Assembly: GCA_964429855.1 (NCBI GenBank)
Contig: CAYSDM010000015.1
Span: forward strand, 1 to 64,000
DNA: 64,000 nucleotides
From: CALLMM01 sp964429855
Lineage (GTDB): Bacteria > Armatimonadota > Chthonomonadetes > Chthonomonadales > CAJBBX01
Direction of reading: 5' to 3'
In this document: positions 44,201 through 52,115 of the stretch, piece after piece
Numbering within the stretch: the first letter of the stretch is position 1
How the letters are laid out: each line of letters opens with the position of its first letter
Program-made: the position numbers and the translations under genes
Notes under the pieces: model-generated
Seen by the model: only the letters and a program-made list of their open reading frames with translations
Databases searched by the model: none
What the model was told of the DNA's origin: nothing

Positions 44201-44519
44201 GGACCGCGCTCTCGTCGCCTCCTATCCCTTCAAAGGCGAGGGAATGGAGGCGTTTGCGAAGTCGGCGGTCAACAAGGAGCGATTCGTTCGCACCCTGCTG
44301 CAAACGCACTTCATCTTCTACTTCGGACGCGAGATGCGCTACCAGAACGACGAGCGCGGCCTCTATAAGCGGCTGTGGGATCGCGCCCACGCCTCGAATT
44401 TCGCAATCCGACCGATTCTCAAGACGCTGCTGACCAGTCCGGAGTATCTGGAGAACCGCCCCGTGCCTCCTGCTCCAACCCGACCGGCGGTTCCTAATGG
44501 CCGCTTCACCCGGCGATAA
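41280..44519 (+). CDS. Multi-domain planctomycete-type c-cytochrome with golvesin-like and PKD domains
   Basis: A 1,079-residue exported protein. The signal anchor is IAAFALTFVLLMASVYG. A cytochrome-c-like domain has CLTCH near residue 86, and a second heme motif, CYSCH, lies near residue 938. Between them are a segment around residues 210-330 resembling the conserved DUF1592-type region of planctomycete cytochromes, a golvesin-like domain split in two parts (GVRSYEDDNTNKGNSQIVFP and VEIGNSGTQRLVVADAVRF) and a PKD-like domain (VTMDASASFNLQQSRLSYAW). The region after it (SHHGKTGLLTMKGFIRGKPG) has the look of DUF1588/DUF1585 cytochromes. The protein likely works in the periplasm as an electron-carrying oxidoreductase or sugar-binding protein; the activity is unknown. 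Confidence 0.75.
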   Translation: MRTRLHLGAIAAFALTFVLLMASVYGLPGQRKGKQTPKKTAPTAQTGKTDSAKALASLLSPEDTRRFLERFQKEIWPLLTREGANCLTCHDTKSATPLKMLQNAPESFKALLIGGHFEAENPGSLLARVSTPDKSRLMPPPPAKAWTDAEVQTLRSFTNDLYDRLHTGTKPDEIFPPALLSPYGGKTALKLDNTFLTYYQLRGKVKTIFNDEWQRDGRDLFNENISLFGGADFLRRFDESSKASATYLTGVEMMSRDVASRAYLARTGPFRDFPTLASPVKMQAPDAAYRRAISLLYNRMLYRNPTETEMRDAFRFLQGVHRAEAQLASEEQDARFELTVRDEQGRTTLKSFTIRLLTGKLGLFQQYVDQSAQADGAIVRQKLGDKFTLKAGDREQRVEVSNRGTVGNVSVQAVELRGPLPETSTRLIPITDPSIQAQGAWRMVDQNGVRSYEDDNTNKGNSQIVFPIKVDRDGAYEITLQWRKGGARPGRRGRGGSNATAVPVEVFSHDASRLAAPPAPPIPPKGEAHYTIDQSDDTRPFVELPTAFRFGEQGGVEIGNSGTQRLVVADAVRFLPVAAADMKAPGVFTVTNDKAEGREKWQNYDPGTFNYYRKISAKLLSDGNTNKGDLSLSFRPSALKASWNPQEFYRVQVSYPGRDGNEMNAPIIVRAEESAPIVQVRYPARAVPGAEVTMDASASFNLQQSRLSYAWKQMGGPRIALKTTNTPSLAFVAPPMTAQQAAWEGLCRALMKHPDFLFSRPLSLATVKNPKERQRLQLVKIAQDLVARTPTEAELKRLEKGATLSALIDSYLNSQEFRDFYTRRIRLYLESRGSEMDDEPVRLWTYIAFNDRSFKEILTADYTVDARMQRQARPSHHGKTGLLTMKGFIRGKPGLPHFNYAAQVSEKFLGYVFVIPPSVVEMRQTITAVSTTNPDTVCYSCHKILTPLAYQRSHWTDEGDYRPKDEDGKLIDATDRALVASYPFKGEGMEAFAKSAVNKERFVRTLLQTHFIFYFGREMRYQNDERGLYKRLWDRAHASNFAIRPILKTLLTSPEYLENRPVPPAPTRPAVPNGRFTRR

Positions 44520-44565
44520 GCCGGTTTGCGGTATAATGGACTCGCTGTAAGAAAGCGCATAAGAC

Positions 44566-44602
44566 ACCGGGTAACGGCGATGAGACCGCCGTCGCCGGTT
44601 TT
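44566..44602 (+). terminator. Hairpin with T-run between the cytochrome and tpx genes
   Basis: Two helical parts (ACGGCG 44574-44579 with CGCCGT 44587-44592, and ACCGG 44566-44570 with CCGGT 44595-44599) separated by a small internal loop are followed by TTTT. A TATAAT box lies at 44532-44537, so the hairpin may either end the cytochrome transcript or sit in the tpx leader. Confidence 0.6.
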
Positions 44603-44638
44603 GTATTCAGGGAAGAGTGACAGAAAGGAGTTATGCCA

Positions 44639-45160
44639 ATGGCGGAACGCACCGTAACCATGAGAGGAAATCCGCTGCCCCTCGCGGGACCGGAACTGAT
44701 AGTCGGCGAGAAAGCGCCGGATTTTAAGCTGCATCAGCGCGGTCCTGATGGACTGCGAGACCTGACCCTGGCGGATTACGAGGGCAAGACGGTGATTATC
44801 AGCGTCGTTCCCTCGCTCGATACGCCGGTCTGCGAACTGCAGACCATCAAATTCAATGAGGAGGTAACCTCGCTGCCCTCCTCGGTCGAAGTGCTGACCG
44901 TCAGCATGGACCTGCCTTTCGCGCAGGCGCGCTTCTGCAACGATAAGGGAACCCATCATATTCAGACCGCCTCGGATCACCGGGATGCCAGTTTCGGGCA
45001 GGCATACGGCACGCTCATCACGCCGCTGCGTCTGGAGGCGCGCGCGGTCTTTGTAATCGGTCCCGACGGCACGCTGCAGTATGTCGAATATGTGCCGGAA
45101 GTCACCGAGCAGCCCAACTACGATGCCGTTCTGAGCGCGGTACGCGCCCATCTGGACTGA
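44639..45160 (+). CDS. tpx: Thiol peroxidase (atypical 2-Cys peroxiredoxin)
   Basis: A 173-residue Tpx. The peroxidatic cysteine is in PSLDTPVCELQT near residue 64 and the resolving cysteine in QARFCNDKG near residue 100, the usual Tpx spacing. It reduces hydrogen peroxide and organic peroxides with thioredoxin. The ATG at 44639 is preferred over the one at 44633 because AAGGAG lies at a proper distance only from the second. It is preceded by a hairpin and stands alone. Confidence 0.92.
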   Translation: MAERTVTMRGNPLPLAGPELIVGEKAPDFKLHQRGPDGLRDLTLADYEGKTVIISVVPSLDTPVCELQTIKFNEEVTSLPSSVEVLTVSMDLPFAQARFCNDKGTHHIQTASDHRDASFGQAYGTLITPLRLEARAVFVIGPDGTLQYVEYVPEVTEQPNYDAVLSAVRAHLD

Positions 45161-45179
45161 CGCCAGACCTTCTCCCTTC

Positions 45180-45211
45180 CTCCCCCTCCTTCTGCATGGA
45201 GAGAGGGGGAG
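45180..45211. repeat. Inverted repeat after tpx
   Basis: CTCCCCCTC (45180-45188) pairs perfectly with GAGGGGGAG (45203-45211) around a 14-base loop. There is no T-run on either side; it may still end transcription or stabilise the tpx message. Confidence 0.5.
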
Positions 45212-45250
45212 ACTCCCGGCATACTCTCCACCTGCCATCTCAGACACCAA

Positions 45251-47002
45251 ATGACTCTCGATTCTCGCCGTCGCGATCTGTTGCTGCTGGTTGGACTCTG
45301 CGGTCTCTGTTTCTTCTGGCGGCTGGGCGCAATCGGTCTCTTCGACTTCAATGAAGGTCTGTACGTTCAGGCCGCTCGCGAGATGTACCTTCGCAGCGAC
45401 CTGATTACGGCAACCGTCAACGGGGTCTACTTCTTCGATAAGCCTCCGTTCGCGCTCTGGTGCGCGGTCTTCTCGTTCTACCTGTTCGGCGTTTCGGAGT
45501 TTGCGGCGCGGTTTCCGGTTGCGCTCTCCGCCACGCTGCTGACGTTTCTCGTCTACGGATTCGGCGCGCGCTATTTCGGGCGTCTGGCGGGGCTGCTGGC
45601 GGCGGCGATGGTCGCCCTCAATCCGATGATGTTCGGCACGGCGCGCCAGATGACGATGGATATTCATCAGAGTCTCTGGTTTGCGGTCGCTCTGGTATGC
45701 TTTTTCGCCGCCTATCAGTCGAAGACTCCGCGCGGGAAGTGGCTGTCCCTCGGTCTGTGGGCAGGATGCGGGCTGTCGTTTATGTCCAAGAGCGTGCCGG
45801 GGCTTTTTCCGCTCTATGTCGCCTTCGTCTTCATTCTGATTCAGGAACGGTTTCAAATACGCGCGGTCTGGACGCGCATTCGTGAAACGAAACCGCTTCC
45901 CGGTCTGCTTGTGCTGGCAGTCATCATCTCCCCCTGGCATATTCTGGCATATCGCGTCCATGGAGAAATTTTCTATCAGGAGTACTGGGTACTGCACCAT
46001 GTCGCGCTTCTCCATGGAACCGATTTCAGCCATGCCCAGCCTTTCTGGTACTATCTCCCCGCGCTGCTGCTCGGTCTGTTTCCCTGGAGCCTCTTTCTGC
46101 CTGCCGCCCTCTGGCAGGCGCTTCGCCCGAAAACGATAGAGGATTCCGAATCTTCGCCGCCAGAAGCGGCTGTTGCCCGTCTGTTCATCCTGATCTGGAC
46201 GCTGAGCATCCTACTGCTGTTCAGCGCTATGACCTCCAAGCTGATCAGCTACCTCCTGCCGATGTATGCGGCGGCGGCTCTGCTGGTCGGCGACTGGATG
46301 GCGCGGGCGATAAAGGCTCCGAAGGAGCGCGCGCTCCGGTTCACCACGTTGACGCTGTCCATCGCGGCGGTCGGACTGCTTATCGCCGGGATGGTCGGGC
46401 TGCACTGGATCGCCAGTGCGCCTGGAGCCGCCAGAGCGCGGGAAGATTTACCGCTGGAACTGCAGGCTCTTATCCGCAACATCCTGATCGTTGTGGCGTT
46501 GGGATTCTCGGCGGTGGCGGCTCTGATATGGACGGGACGCCGACTTTCGGGAGTGAGCGCGATGGCAGCCACGATGTCGGCGTTTTTCGGACTGGCGCTG
46601 TGGCAGGGATCCGCCTCGATACAGTCTGCGCTGCACACTCCCCTGCATACGCTGGCGCAGGAAGCCGGGATGAAGCTGCAGACCGGCACGCCGCTGGCGG
46701 TCTATATCGGTCAGCCGCGCCGCCCCAGCGTCTTCTTCTATATGCCCGCTTCCGTCTTTCGCCTCATACCGGGAGAGCCGAACCGAAAAAACTATCTTCT
46801 GGAGACGGGAGAGGCTCCGGCGCTGATCGCCTTCCTGGAGACGAACCGCCCCGCCTACATCCTGACCGATGCCCGACGCGCCGAGACGCTGCTCTCCGCC
46901 TCCCCATCGCTGGTCGTGATCGAGAGTCAGGGAAAATGGCGGCTGCTGCGCTCGGAACTTCTGCCTCAGACCCTCGATATGCGGGAGGAGTTGCCGCGAT
47001 GA
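45251..47002 (+). CDS. ArnT-like glycosyltransferase 1 (GT-C fold, membrane)
   Basis: A 583-residue polytopic inner-membrane protein with about 11-12 spans. The first loop carries GLFDFNEGLYVQAAREM and YFFDKPPFALW, characteristic of dolichyl-phosphate-mannose and ArnT-type transferases that use polyprenyl-phosphate sugars. The conserved acidic pair appears as D-F-N-E. The C-terminal soluble part includes YIGQPRRPSVFFYMP. It shares about the same layout and many motifs with the next gene, with which it overlaps by four bases. It probably modifies lipids or proteins with sugars at the outer face of the inner membrane; donor and acceptor are unknown. Confidence 0.85.
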   Translation: MTLDSRRRDLLLLVGLCGLCFFWRLGAIGLFDFNEGLYVQAAREMYLRSDLITATVNGVYFFDKPPFALWCAVFSFYLFGVSEFAARFPVALSATLLTFLVYGFGARYFGRLAGLLAAAMVALNPMMFGTARQMTMDIHQSLWFAVALVCFFAAYQSKTPRGKWLSLGLWAGCGLSFMSKSVPGLFPLYVAFVFILIQERFQIRAVWTRIRETKPLPGLLVLAVIISPWHILAYRVHGEIFYQEYWVLHHVALLHGTDFSHAQPFWYYLPALLLGLFPWSLFLPAALWQALRPKTIEDSESSPPEAAVARLFILIWTLSILLLFSAMTSKLISYLLPMYAAAALLVGDWMARAIKAPKERALRFTTLTLSIAAVGLLIAGMVGLHWIASAPGAARAREDLPLELQALIRNILIVVALGFSAVAALIWTGRRLSGVSAMAATMSAFFGLALWQGSASIQSALHTPLHTLAQEAGMKLQTGTPLAVYIGQPRRPSVFFYMPASVFRLIPGEPNRKNYLLETGEAPALIAFLETNRPAYILTDARRAETLLSASPSLVVIESQGKWRLLRSELLPQTLDMREELPR

Positions 47003-48744
47003 GGCAGCCCCCTGAAGAGACCCGCGCCCTTTGTGTCCATTCCCGCACCGTCTGGCTTCTCGCGCTGCTCTGCCTGTTTGTCTTCTTCTGGCGGCTGGGC
47101 GGGAACGGGCTGTTCGATCTGGATGAGGCGTTGTATGCGGTATCTGCGCGTGAGATGCGCCTGAGCGGAGACTATGTGACGCCCCGAATCAACGGCGAAC
47201 TGTTCTTTGAAAAGCCTCCGATGGTCTACTGGGCGGCGGCGGCAATGTTTGCGGCTTTCGGGGTGAACGAGTTTGCGGCGAGGCTTCCGGCCGCGCTGTC
47301 GAGCGCGATTCTGACCGGAATGATCTTCTGGTTCGGCGGGCGGCAGTTTGGCAGGCGCGCCGGATTCCTGGCGGCGGCATTCTTTACGCTCAGCCCGCTG
47401 GTTCTGGGCGCGGCGCGCCAGTTGACGATGGACGCGCTGCTCGATCTCTGGATCGCCTTTGCGCTGTTCTGCTTCTTTATGGGGCGCGATACGGGAAGAG
47501 CGGGCTGGTATTATGGATTCTGGGCAGCCTGCGGACTCGGCGTGCTGACCAAAGGCGCGCCGGGACTGATCTTTCCGGTCGGCATCGCCCTGCTCTTTCT
47601 GGCATTTTCGGAGCGGTTTCAGCTTCGCGGCATGCTGCGGGGCATCGCTGCCGCCAGACCCCTCCACGGTCTGCTGCTCTTTTCGCTCATCGTTCTGCCC
47701 TGGCATCTGGCGGCATGGCGCGCCAACGGCGACGCCTTTGTGCAGGAGTATATCGTCCGACAGCATATTGAGCGGTTCCGCGGCGGCGACGAGGCGCACC
47801 GCGCCCCGTTCTGGTTCTATCTGCCGGGATTTCTGGTCGGCTTTTTCCCCTGGAGTGTTCTTATACCGGCGGCGCTGTTCGGACGACTGCCGAAAACGTC
47901 TCCCCCCTCTCCTGAACCGCAATCCCTGTCCGATTCAGGGCTGTCCGCCGATAATCAGGCGCGCCTGCTGCTCAAAATCTGGTTCGCGGTTATCTTTCTC
48001 TTCTTCTCCGCCAGCGGTTCCAAACTGATCAGTTATATCCTGCCGATGTATGCGGCGGCGGCGCTGCTTGCCGGGGACTGGTGCAGCCGCGTGATGGAGC
48101 GGCAGAACGCGCGGCGCGGTCTGCTGGTCGGAGCCGGGGGCGGGATGGCGATTGCGCTGCTCTGTTATCTGGCGGTGGTCTTCCATCACCCGGTCATCCG
48201 CCTGATCGAGCGCATCTCCGGGCAGTCGGCGCGGGTGGAGAGCGTGCCGCCCGCCTTTCTGGAACTGGCGGCGCATCTGTTCGGCGCGGGGGCGCTGGCG
48301 ACCGGTCTGTTCTTTGTCCTGCTTCTGTTTCGCCGGGTTAAGGCGGCTTTCGGGGGGCTGCTGGCGGGAATGACGCTTTTCGTGGGCGTGGCGATTGTGG
48401 AGGGGCTGCCGATCATTGACGGCTTTTTCATGCGTCCGCTGCACACGCTGACACGACAGGCGGGACAGGAGGCTCTGCAGGGCGTTCCGCTCGCGCTCTA
48501 CATCGGTCCCCCGCGCCGTCCCAGCGTCTACTTCTATCTGCCCGACGCGCTGATGCAGGCGCGTTCCCGCGAGACTCGCCGGGTGCAGGAGTATCTGCAC
48601 AGTTCCGACGTGGATCGGTTTCTTGCGCAGACCCGTCCGGCGATTATTCTGACCGACGAAAAACGCGCCGCCCGTCTGCTGGCGCTGCCCTCCATCCATA
48701 TTTTTGCCCGTCAGGATCGCTGGCTGCTGCTGCGCTCGGAGTAA
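46999..48744 (+). CDS. ArnT-like glycosyltransferase 2 (GT-C fold, membrane)
   Basis: A 581-residue paralogue of the preceding protein. The ATG at 46999 is chosen because it overlaps the upstream stop (ATGA), has GGAGGAG before it, and gives the family N-terminus; the longer frame is an accident. Motifs in order are FFWRLGGNGLFDLDEALYA, ELFFEKPPMVYWAA, AARQLTMDALLDLWIAFALF, and C-terminal YIGPPRRPSVYFYLPD. The acidic pair here is the standard D-E. Tandem duplication followed by divergence explains the pair. Confidence 0.87.
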   Translation: MRQPPEETRALCVHSRTVWLLALLCLFVFFWRLGGNGLFDLDEALYAVSAREMRLSGDYVTPRINGELFFEKPPMVYWAAAAMFAAFGVNEFAARLPAALSSAILTGMIFWFGGRQFGRRAGFLAAAFFTLSPLVLGAARQLTMDALLDLWIAFALFCFFMGRDTGRAGWYYGFWAACGLGVLTKGAPGLIFPVGIALLFLAFSERFQLRGMLRGIAAARPLHGLLLFSLIVLPWHLAAWRANGDAFVQEYIVRQHIERFRGGDEAHRAPFWFYLPGFLVGFFPWSVLIPAALFGRLPKTSPPSPEPQSLSDSGLSADNQARLLLKIWFAVIFLFFSASGSKLISYILPMYAAAALLAGDWCSRVMERQNARRGLLVGAGGGMAIALLCYLAVVFHHPVIRLIERISGQSARVESVPPAFLELAAHLFGAGALATGLFFVLLLFRRVKAAFGGLLAGMTLFVGVAIVEGLPIIDGFFMRPLHTLTRQAGQEALQGVPLALYIGPPRRPSVYFYLPDALMQARSRETRRVQEYLHSSDVDRFLAQTRPAIILTDEKRAARLLALPSIHIFARQDRWLLLRSE

Positions 48745-48758
48745 CGCTCCTTTACGGA

Positions 48759-49526
48759 CTATGCGGGTCGCTGCGCGACAAAGAAGATCCGGTCGGTGGT
48801 CGGGCGAACGGGCTTGAAGGTGTATGCGTGGAGCGTCTCGATTCGCTCGAAACCGGCGCAGGTCAGCATCTCCCGAAGCTCGTCCTCGCGATAGGCAAAC
48901 TGAACATGCGTCTCGCGAAACTCCTGATCCACCCCGTTCCGGTCACGCAGAAAGAAGCGCATATATACCCGGCACAGGCGCGTCTCCGGCTCATATTCGC
49001 TCTTCCAGACGTAGCGCAGGCGCGCCTGAGAACTCATATTGTCCTGATCGAAGAAGTGGTTTGCCAGCGCGAACTCCGCATTGATATCGAAGATGAAGAG
49101 TCCGCCGGGGGAGAGATGCGCGAAGACTCGCTCTACCGCCTTCGCCAGTTGGTCGGGCTGCAGGATGTAGTTGAGGCTGTCGAAAAAGCAGACGCAGAGA
49201 TCAAACGGAGCTTCCGGGAGATCGAGCAGCGCGGCATCCTGCACATAGTAGGGGATGGCGAGACCGCGACGGGCGGCTTTGCGGCGGGCTTCGGCGATCA
49301 TCGCTTCCGAAAGGTCTACGCCAACCAGTTTGTATCCCTTTTCGGTCAGCATCTGCGCCACCGTCCCCGTCCCGCAGGCCAGATCCAGCACACGGCGCGG
49401 GGCGGCATGACGCGCCGACAACAGCCGATCCAGATAGCGCACCCAGCTTTTGTAGGGGACGCCCTGCATCAGCGTGTCGTAGTAGGGAGCGATTCCGCTG
49501 AACTGCGGATATTCCGGGTACGACAT
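48759..49526 (-). CDS. Class I SAM-dependent methyltransferase
   Basis: A 255-residue cytoplasmic methyltransferase. Motif I is VLDLACGTGTVAQML near residue 42, motif II KLVGVDLSEAMI, and the later strand is DLCVCFFDSLNYIL. The substrate cannot be told. It lies 30 bases downstream of feoA on the same strand, so it may be the last gene of the iron operon, though no link to iron is known. Its end faces that of the ArnT-like pair. Confidence 0.85.
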   Translation of the reverse strand: MSYPEYPQFSGIAPYYDTLMQGVPYKSWVRYLDRLLSARHAAPRRVLDLACGTGTVAQMLTEKGYKLVGVDLSEAMIAEARRKAARRGLAIPYYVQDAALLDLPEAPFDLCVCFFDSLNYILQPDQLAKAVERVFAHLSPGGLFIFDINAEFALANHFFDQDNMSSQARLRYVWKSEYEPETRLCRVYMRFFLRDRNGVDQEFRETHVQFAYREDELREMLTCAGFERIETLHAYTFKPVRPTTDRIFFVAQRPA

Positions 49527-49556
49527 GAGGTTATTTCCGCGCGCGCGCGGACATTC

Positions 49557-49817
49557 TCATGCCTCCGCGCGCACCTGAATCAGCGACGCCGACTCCCAAT
49601 CCAGCGCCAGATGCGTGTAGCCGACCGCGATTACAAAGGAGGGAAATCGCTGCAGAACGCGCACGCGCACGCCGGGCATCACGCCCAGCGCCATCAGCTT
49701 GTTGCGATCATGCGGGGACGAATCCGACAGCGACAGCACCACTCCCCACGCGCCGGTATCCAGGCAGGACAAGGGAAGATCGCTCGATACTTTCGGTAAC
49801 CTATTTCGTCGTGCCAA
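49557..49817 (-). CDS. feoA: FeoA domain protein
   Basis: An 86-residue FeoA protein: an SH3-like fold with motifs GVVLSLSDSS, RNKLMALGVMPGVRVRVLQR and LALDWESASLIQV. FeoA supports FeoB-dependent ferrous iron uptake by contacting its cytoplasmic side. The proposed start is TTG with GGGGGA about 10 bases upstream and overlaps the preceding cysteine-rich gene by 17 bases, consistent with coupling. A start further in is possible because the first 15 residues lie outside the core domain. Confidence 0.85.
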   Translation of the reverse strand: MARRNRLPKVSSDLPLSCLDTGAWGVVLSLSDSSPHDRNKLMALGVMPGVRVRVLQRFPSFVIAVGYTHLALDWESASLIQVRAEA

Positions 49818-49989
49818 CGCGGCGCTTCCCCCATTTCTGGAATAGTTTCAGCAGATTGGGCGTCTGCGGAATCTCATAACCGCAGCGCGGGCACTTTACC
49901 ATGCGGCACCCGCCAAACGAGGCGCAGCGTCCGCACGCTTTTGCCCCGTCCTCTTCGTTAAAATCGTGAAGGCAGAAACTGCATCTCAT
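49801..49989 (-). CDS. Seven-cysteine small protein of the feo operon
   Basis: A 62-residue protein with cysteines at 3, 6, 19, 22, 28, 33 and 36 and a histidine at 8, in the pattern C-x2-C, C-x2-C-x5-C, C-x2-C. The last two are in MVKCPRCGYEIPQTPNL, a rubredoxin/zinc-ribbon-like knuckle; the rest is basic and ends WGKRRVGTTK. Small Cys-rich proteins accompany FeoA and FeoB in several phyla, some holding Fe-S clusters. This one could sense iron or stabilise the transporter, but the role is unknown. It ends inside feoA. Confidence 0.7.
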   Translation of the reverse strand: MRCSFCLHDFNEEDGAKACGRCASFGGCRMVKCPRCGYEIPQTPNLLKLFQKWGKRRVGTTK

Positions 49990-50070
49990 GGCGACCACTC
50001 TACCGCCGGATAGACGGCTTCTTCTATTATTGGCTTTCGCAAACTGAATACGCAGGAGACTGGCTTTCCG

Positions 50071-51531
50071 CTACAATTTGATCGGGAGAATCTTCAACAA
50101 CTGATTGAGGGCGATCCCGACAATCAGCGCAAATGGAAAGATGAATCCCGCCATCATCAGCGCCATCTTCATGCCGCGCTCTTTCTTCATCATCAAAAAC
50201 TGCGCCACGCAGGGCAGAAAGATCGTCAGGGTCACGACGCTGACCAGCAGTTGGTTGACCGACAACTGATCCTTGATCCGCTCCAGTCCCGCCGCGCCAT
50301 AGTCCCGTCGGAAGAACCCGAACAGAAACGCCTCCGACGCTTTATCCGGCAGACCCAGCAGGTGGACAATCGGATTCAGCATACGGATAACCAGGTCAAA
50401 CAGCCCGGTCAACTGCCCGATCCAGATGACGACGCTGGCGATCACGAAGAGCGGTAACACCTCCAGAAAGTACCACTGCATCCGCGCCAGAGTCTTAACC
50501 GCGATATTGCTCAGGCTGGGCAGGCGCAGCGGCGGAATCTCCATCGTAAAACGCGCCGTCTCTCCCGGCAGCAGCTTCGCCGTCAACCAGCCGATCATCA
50601 GGAATATCCCCGCCATAATGCCCACCCAGACCATAAAGGCGCGAGGATGTCCCGCCAGCATGGCGGTCATCAAGCCGATCTGCGCGGAGCAGGGGATCGC
50701 CAGCGAGAGCAGAAACGTGGCGATAATCCGCTCGCGGCGCGTCTCCAGAATGCGGGTCACGATGGTCGCCATCGTGTCGCAGCCGAAACCGAGTACGATG
50801 GGAATGACCGCCTTTCCGTTCAAACCGATTCGCTTGAACATCCGGTCTATCAGCATCGCCAGACGCGGGAAGTAGCCGGTGTCCTCCAGCACGGAGAACG
50901 CCAGAAAGAAGGTTCCCACAATGGGAAAGACCAGCGCCACCGCATAGGTGATCCCCAGCGTCCAGATGCCGTACTCGCCCACAAAGAGACTCGACAGCCA
51001 CTTCCAGGGGATCAGGCTCTCTACCTGCGCCACCACCCAGGGATTGATGATATTTCCGAACAGGTTCTCTTCCAGCAGACCGACCAGCGTGCCGCCGCCG
51101 AAGATTCCCACAAACTGATACAGCCCGAACCAGAGCACCAGCAGCAGAATCGGTATGCCAGTCAGCGGAGACATGCACAGCCGTCCCAGATACTCCGCCA
51201 GTGAGGGACGAGCCTGTGCAGGATGCGAAACCACCCGCTCGGTGACGGCGCGAACAGCCGTGTGCCGCTGGAGTGAGATGGCGACATCCAGCGGCTGATC
51301 CGCGCGCGAGTGCGCCGCCTGAAGCCGCTTCTCGATGGCGGCGAATCGCTCACCCTCCACTTCGCGCACCATCGCCAGGATTTCCGGATCCTCCTGCAGC
51401 AGAAGCAGGGCGACCGCGCGGGGTGTCAACCGATAGGAATCGGAGAGCAGGGAGGTCAGGTCTACAAGGGTCTCTTCGAGCGCCGGATCATACTGAAACG
51501 GCTGCGGGCGTTCGGGAGCGAATGAACTCAT
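50071..51531 (-). CDS. feoB: FeoB membrane domain as a separate protein
   Basis: A 486-residue polytopic protein corresponding to the membrane half of FeoB, which moves Fe(II) across the inner membrane. Its first 90 residues are a helical linker (DLTSLLSDSYRLTPRAVALLL...); membrane spans follow, including the motifs FGCDTMATIVTR, IPCSAQIGLM and LPCVAQFLMM, whose cysteines lie in the conserved gate and core regions. In most bacteria this is fused to an N-terminal G-domain, giving about 770 residues. Here the G-domain is a separate gene that overlaps this one by 44 bases. Translational coupling should keep the halves equal. Confidence 0.9.
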   Translation of the reverse strand: MSSFAPERPQPFQYDPALEETLVDLTSLLSDSYRLTPRAVALLLLQEDPEILAMVREVEGERFAAIEKRLQAAHSRADQPLDVAISLQRHTAVRAVTERVVSHPAQARPSLAEYLGRLCMSPLTGIPILLLVLWFGLYQFVGIFGGGTLVGLLEENLFGNIINPWVVAQVESLIPWKWLSSLFVGEYGIWTLGITYAVALVFPIVGTFFLAFSVLEDTGYFPRLAMLIDRMFKRIGLNGKAVIPIVLGFGCDTMATIVTRILETRRERIIATFLLSLAIPCSAQIGLMTAMLAGHPRAFMVWVGIMAGIFLMIGWLTAKLLPGETARFTMEIPPLRLPSLSNIAVKTLARMQWYFLEVLPLFVIASVVIWIGQLTGLFDLVIRMLNPIVHLLGLPDKASEAFLFGFFRRDYGAAGLERIKDQLSVNQLLVSVVTLTIFLPCVAQFLMMKKERGMKMALMMAGFIFPFALIVGIALNQLLKILPIKL

Positions 51532-52111
51532 CTATCGCGTTCCGAAGCTCTTCCAAACCGCGACCACTTAAAACCGCCGTCCCGATGACAGGAACGCCGA
51601 CCGCGCCTTGTAGAGCCTCCAGATCAATTTTCATGCCGATACGTTCGGCTTCATCCATCATATTGACGACCAGAATGACCGGCAGTCCCGCCTCGATTAA
51701 CTGCAGCGTGAAGGGGAGCATCCGCTCCAGATTCTTCGCATCCGCCATATGCAGCACCAGATCCGCCGCTTCCGACAGGATCAGGGCGCGCCCGACTCGC
51801 TCCTCTTCAGAGAGGGGACGCAGCGAATACATGCCGGGGGTATCCACCACCTCATACAACGTCTCGCCCTGACGCATCCGCCCGCGCGCCACTTCGACCG
51901 TTGTGCCGGGATAGTTCGAGACGACCATATAGTGACCGGTCAACCGGTTGAAGAGGACGCTCTTGCCCACATTGGGATTGCCGACGATCATCACCCGCCG
52001 ACGAGGAGACTCATCCTCTTCCCCCACCTGCGACTCAACCGCATCGGTCTGCGTGCGCCGAGCGCCCCGCACGGCATCGCGCACAATATCGAAAAAGGGT
52101 ATTCGGGTCAT
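51488..52111 (-). CDS. feoB: FeoB GTPase domain as a separate protein
   Basis: A 207-residue G-protein equal to the N-terminal domain of FeoB. G1 is GNPNVGKSVLFN near residue 45, G2 NYPGTTVEVARG, G3 DTPGMYSLRP, G4 VVNMMDEAERIG and G5 the GTAVLSGRG loop. It begins with about 40 extra residues. Nucleotide binding is thought to gate the iron path in FeoB. Separation from the membrane domain means it must dock to it, perhaps with FeoA as a partner. It is 4 bases downstream of the repressor gene. Confidence 0.92.
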   Translation of the reverse strand: MTRIPFFDIVRDAVRGARRTQTDAVESQVGEEDESPRRRVMIVGNPNVGKSVLFNRLTGHYMVVSNYPGTTVEVARGRMRQGETLYEVVDTPGMYSLRPLSEEERVGRALILSEAADLVLHMADAKNLERMLPFTLQLIEAGLPVILVVNMMDEAERIGMKIDLEALQGAVGVPVIGTAVLSGRGLEELRNAIDEFIRSRTPAAVSV

Positions 52112-52115
52112 GAAA

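Noticed and set aside
46528..46998. Long N-terminal extension of the second ArnT-like protein
   Set aside because: It lies out of frame within the first ArnT-like gene and is not membrane-like; the overlapping ATG at 46999 has a good ribosome site.
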